A stretch of 6,881 nucleotides of DNA, taken from the NCBI GenBank assembly GCA_023254445.1, contig JALRLN010000066.1, forward strand, positions 1 through 6,881, read 5' to 3'. This document shows, piece by piece, positions 5,775-6,881 of this stretch. The position numbers were made by a program, and so were the translations under genes. The notes beneath the pieces are model-generated. The model was given only the letters and a program-made list of their open reading frames with translations. It was not told where the DNA came from and made no database searches. Source of the DNA: Candidatus Poseidoniaceae archaeon (lineage in GTDB: Archaea > Thermoplasmatota > Poseidoniia > Poseidoniales > Poseidoniaceae). Within the stretch, counting starts at the first letter, position 1; each line of letters starts with the position of its first letter.

Positions 5775-6218
5775 TCAGTCGCAGGTGCCTCGCGCAAGGG
5801 CCTCGGCCCTGAGGTTGAGGTAGGCCTCGCGGGTCATCCCGCGCAGGAGGCCAAGGATCACGTCAAGCGGGATGCGCTCAACCTTCGTGAAGCGGAGGCA
5901 GGACTTGCCCATGTTGGGCTTGACCCCAATAGCGGCGTACCCCTCGACGACGGCCTCGGACAGGGCCGGGCTCATGTACACGGGCATCAGGTAGAGGCTC
6001 ATATGCCGCTTCTGGCTGGCCAAGGAGACCGGAACGAGCGGCTCCTCCCCGCCTGAGGGGTCCGGAAGGCACCAACTCAACATGCCGTAGTGCATCGATG
6101 GAACCCAGCCGGGCATGGCGTCGCTGATCGCCTCAAAGAGGTGCGTCATTGGGGCCCGTCGCCCCTCCTCGAGGTCGGCGAGGTAGGCCGCAGGGTCCGA
6201 AGCGTCTGAACTGACCAT
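5775..6218 (-). CDS. DUF1801 (YdhG-like) domain protein
   Basis: From ATG 6216-6218 the product has 147 residues, a normal size for DUF1801 proteins (about 115-150). The expected features are present in order: an N-terminal DPAAYLADLEEGRRAP helix, the hallmark SMHYGMLSW at residues 41-49 (family form: .i.YGMP.F), LASQKRHMSLYLMPVY at 67-81, and the C-terminal GKSCLRFTKVERIPLDVI at 104-121. The fold is frataxin-like and some members have been proposed to be iron chaperones, but function is largely unproven. An in-frame GTG at 6264-6266 would add 16 residues and overlap the guaA stop. ATG was preferred because family proteins begin close to the D..YLA motif. The gene follows guaA on the same strand after 38 bp, so co-transcription is likely. 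Its stop is 3 bp from the stop of the convergent giant lipoprotein gene. Confidence 0.8.
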   Translation of the reverse strand: MVSSDASDPAAYLADLEEGRRAPMTHLFEAISDAMPGWVPSMHYGMLSWCLPDPSGGEEPLVPVSLASQKRHMSLYLMPVYMSPALSEAVVEGYAAIGVKPNMGKSCLRFTKVERIPLDVILGLLRGMTREAYLNLRAEALARGTCD

Positions 6219-6256
6219 GGACGCGGGCCGTAGCCCTCGCACATGAGCCTCACGGC

Positions 6257-6881
6257 TCACTCCCACTCGATGGTACCCGGTGGCTTGTGGGTGATGTCGT
6301 AGACCACGCGGTTCACGTCGCCCTTGCAGGCGTTGGTGATCCGCGTGCTGACCTTCTGCAGGATGCTGTGCGGGATTTCGGAGTACCTCGCGGACATGCC
6401 GTCCATGCTGCGCACGGCACGAACAACGATGGTCTCGCCGTAGGCACGAACGTCACCGTGCACCCCAACGGAGCGAACGGGGAGCAGGGCCGCGTAGTAC
6501 TGCCAGGGCAGGTCCATTTCGCCCCGCTCAGCGGCGGCTTCGAATTCTTCCTCAACGATGGCGCAGCATTCCCGCACCACCGCCACCCGCTCGGGCGTGA
6601 GGGGGCCGAGGGTGCGGACCGCGAGGCCGGGGCCGGGGAAGGGTTGCCGCTCGGCCACGCTGATGCCGAGGCTGCGGGCCAGTTCCCTGACCTCGTCCTT
6701 GTACAATTCACGGAGCGGTTCAACGACCTTGAGGGTCATGTCCTCGGGGAGCCCGCCGACGTTGTGGTGCGACTTGATGGTGACGGAGGGGCCGCCCGAG
6801 AAGCTGACTGATTCGATGACGTCCGGGTAGAGCGTGCCCTGGGCGAGGAATTCCGCGCCCTCGATCTCGCTGGCGTATTTC
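6257..6881 (-). CDS. guaA: GMP synthase, ATP-pyrophosphatase/dimerisation part (5' end outside window)
   Basis: The - strand frame is open from the window edge to a TGA at 6257-6259, giving 207 residues of the C-terminal part. The enzyme makes GMP from XMP, ATP and ammonia in the last step of de novo guanine nucleotide synthesis, in the cytoplasm. Highly conserved family motifs are read in order: FLAQGTLYPDVIES, KSHHNVGGLPE, LVEP-type VVEPLRELYKDEVR, PFPGPGLAVR at the start of the dimerisation domain, DGM.ARYSE, the NRVVYDIT strand, and the diagnostic C-terminus KPPGTIEWE. The N-terminal P-loop (SGGVDS) lies outside the window. It therefore cannot be told whether this is the stand-alone ATP-PPase subunit usual in Archaea (about 300 residues) or a fusion with the glutaminase. 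The motif set leaves little doubt about identity. Confidence 0.96.
   Translation of the reverse strand, partial: KYASEIEGAEFLAQGTLYPDVIESVSFSGGPSVTIKSHHNVGGLPEDMTLKVVEPLRELYKDEVRELARSLGISVAERQPFPGPGLAVRTLGPLTPERVAVVRECCAIVEEEFEAAAERGEMDLPWQYYAALLPVRSVGVHGDVRAYGETIVVRAVRSMDGMSARYSEIPHSILQKVSTRITNACKGDVNRVVYDITHKPPGTIEWE

Noticed and set aside
6264..6266. GTG start for the DUF1801 gene overlapping the guaA stop
   Set aside because: It is possible, but the extra 16 residues show no family similarity and the ATG at 6216-6218 begins just before the conserved N-terminal motif. It is kept as an alternative only.

Overview
The window most resembles the chromosome of a marine Euryarchaeon of the Ca. 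Poseidoniales (Marine Group II) or a close relative. The evidence is moderate. The DNA is GC-rich with strong G/C preference at third codon positions. No gene start has a convincing Shine-Dalgarno site, and TATA-like boxes lie about 27 bp upstream of two starts. The tRNA lacks an encoded CCA. The central gene is a giant acidic lipoprotein with Asp-rich calcium repeats, a GC..(A)FN(F)D..A..DDGSC module and a C-terminal PGF-CTERM-like tail. All of this fits that group, but no single feature proves it.

Left part (1-1252, + strand): the 3' end of a Bax inhibitor-1/YccA-type membrane protein gene is followed after 40 bp by a complete 2-oxoglutarate/Fe(II) dioxygenase of the isopenicillin-N-synthase-like type. 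They may share a transcript. Next comes a 130 bp spacer with an imperfect hairpin and two extra copies of the tRNA 3' end, and then a tRNA-Asn(GTT) gene on the - strand (1383-1455).

Centre (1599-5771, + strand): one gene fills 4.2 kb. Its predicted product is a 1390-residue secreted lipoprotein. In order it has a lipobox signal peptide, ten thrombospondin-type-3-like DxDxDG calcium motifs, a GC...DDGSC module, an unassigned domain, fifteen tandem LDL-receptor-class-A-like repeats, a second unassigned domain, four more such repeats, an EF-hand loop, and a PAPGMG-hydrophobic-ARRD tail. The 19 repeats keep the LDLa calcium cage and, by register, only the C2-C5 disulfide. The other four cysteines are missing in every copy. 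This is the most notable item in the window.

Right part (5775-6881, - strand): a DUF1801 small-protein gene lies downstream of, and probably co-transcribed with, the 3' end of the GMP synthase ATP-pyrophosphatase gene (guaA), which runs off the window. The DUF1801 gene meets the giant gene tail to tail with only 3 bp between the stop codons.

The flanking genes are housekeeping or metabolic and show no obvious functional link to the surface protein. The surface protein probably acts outside the cell in calcium-dependent adhesion, ligand binding or particle interaction, but this is inferred from architecture only.
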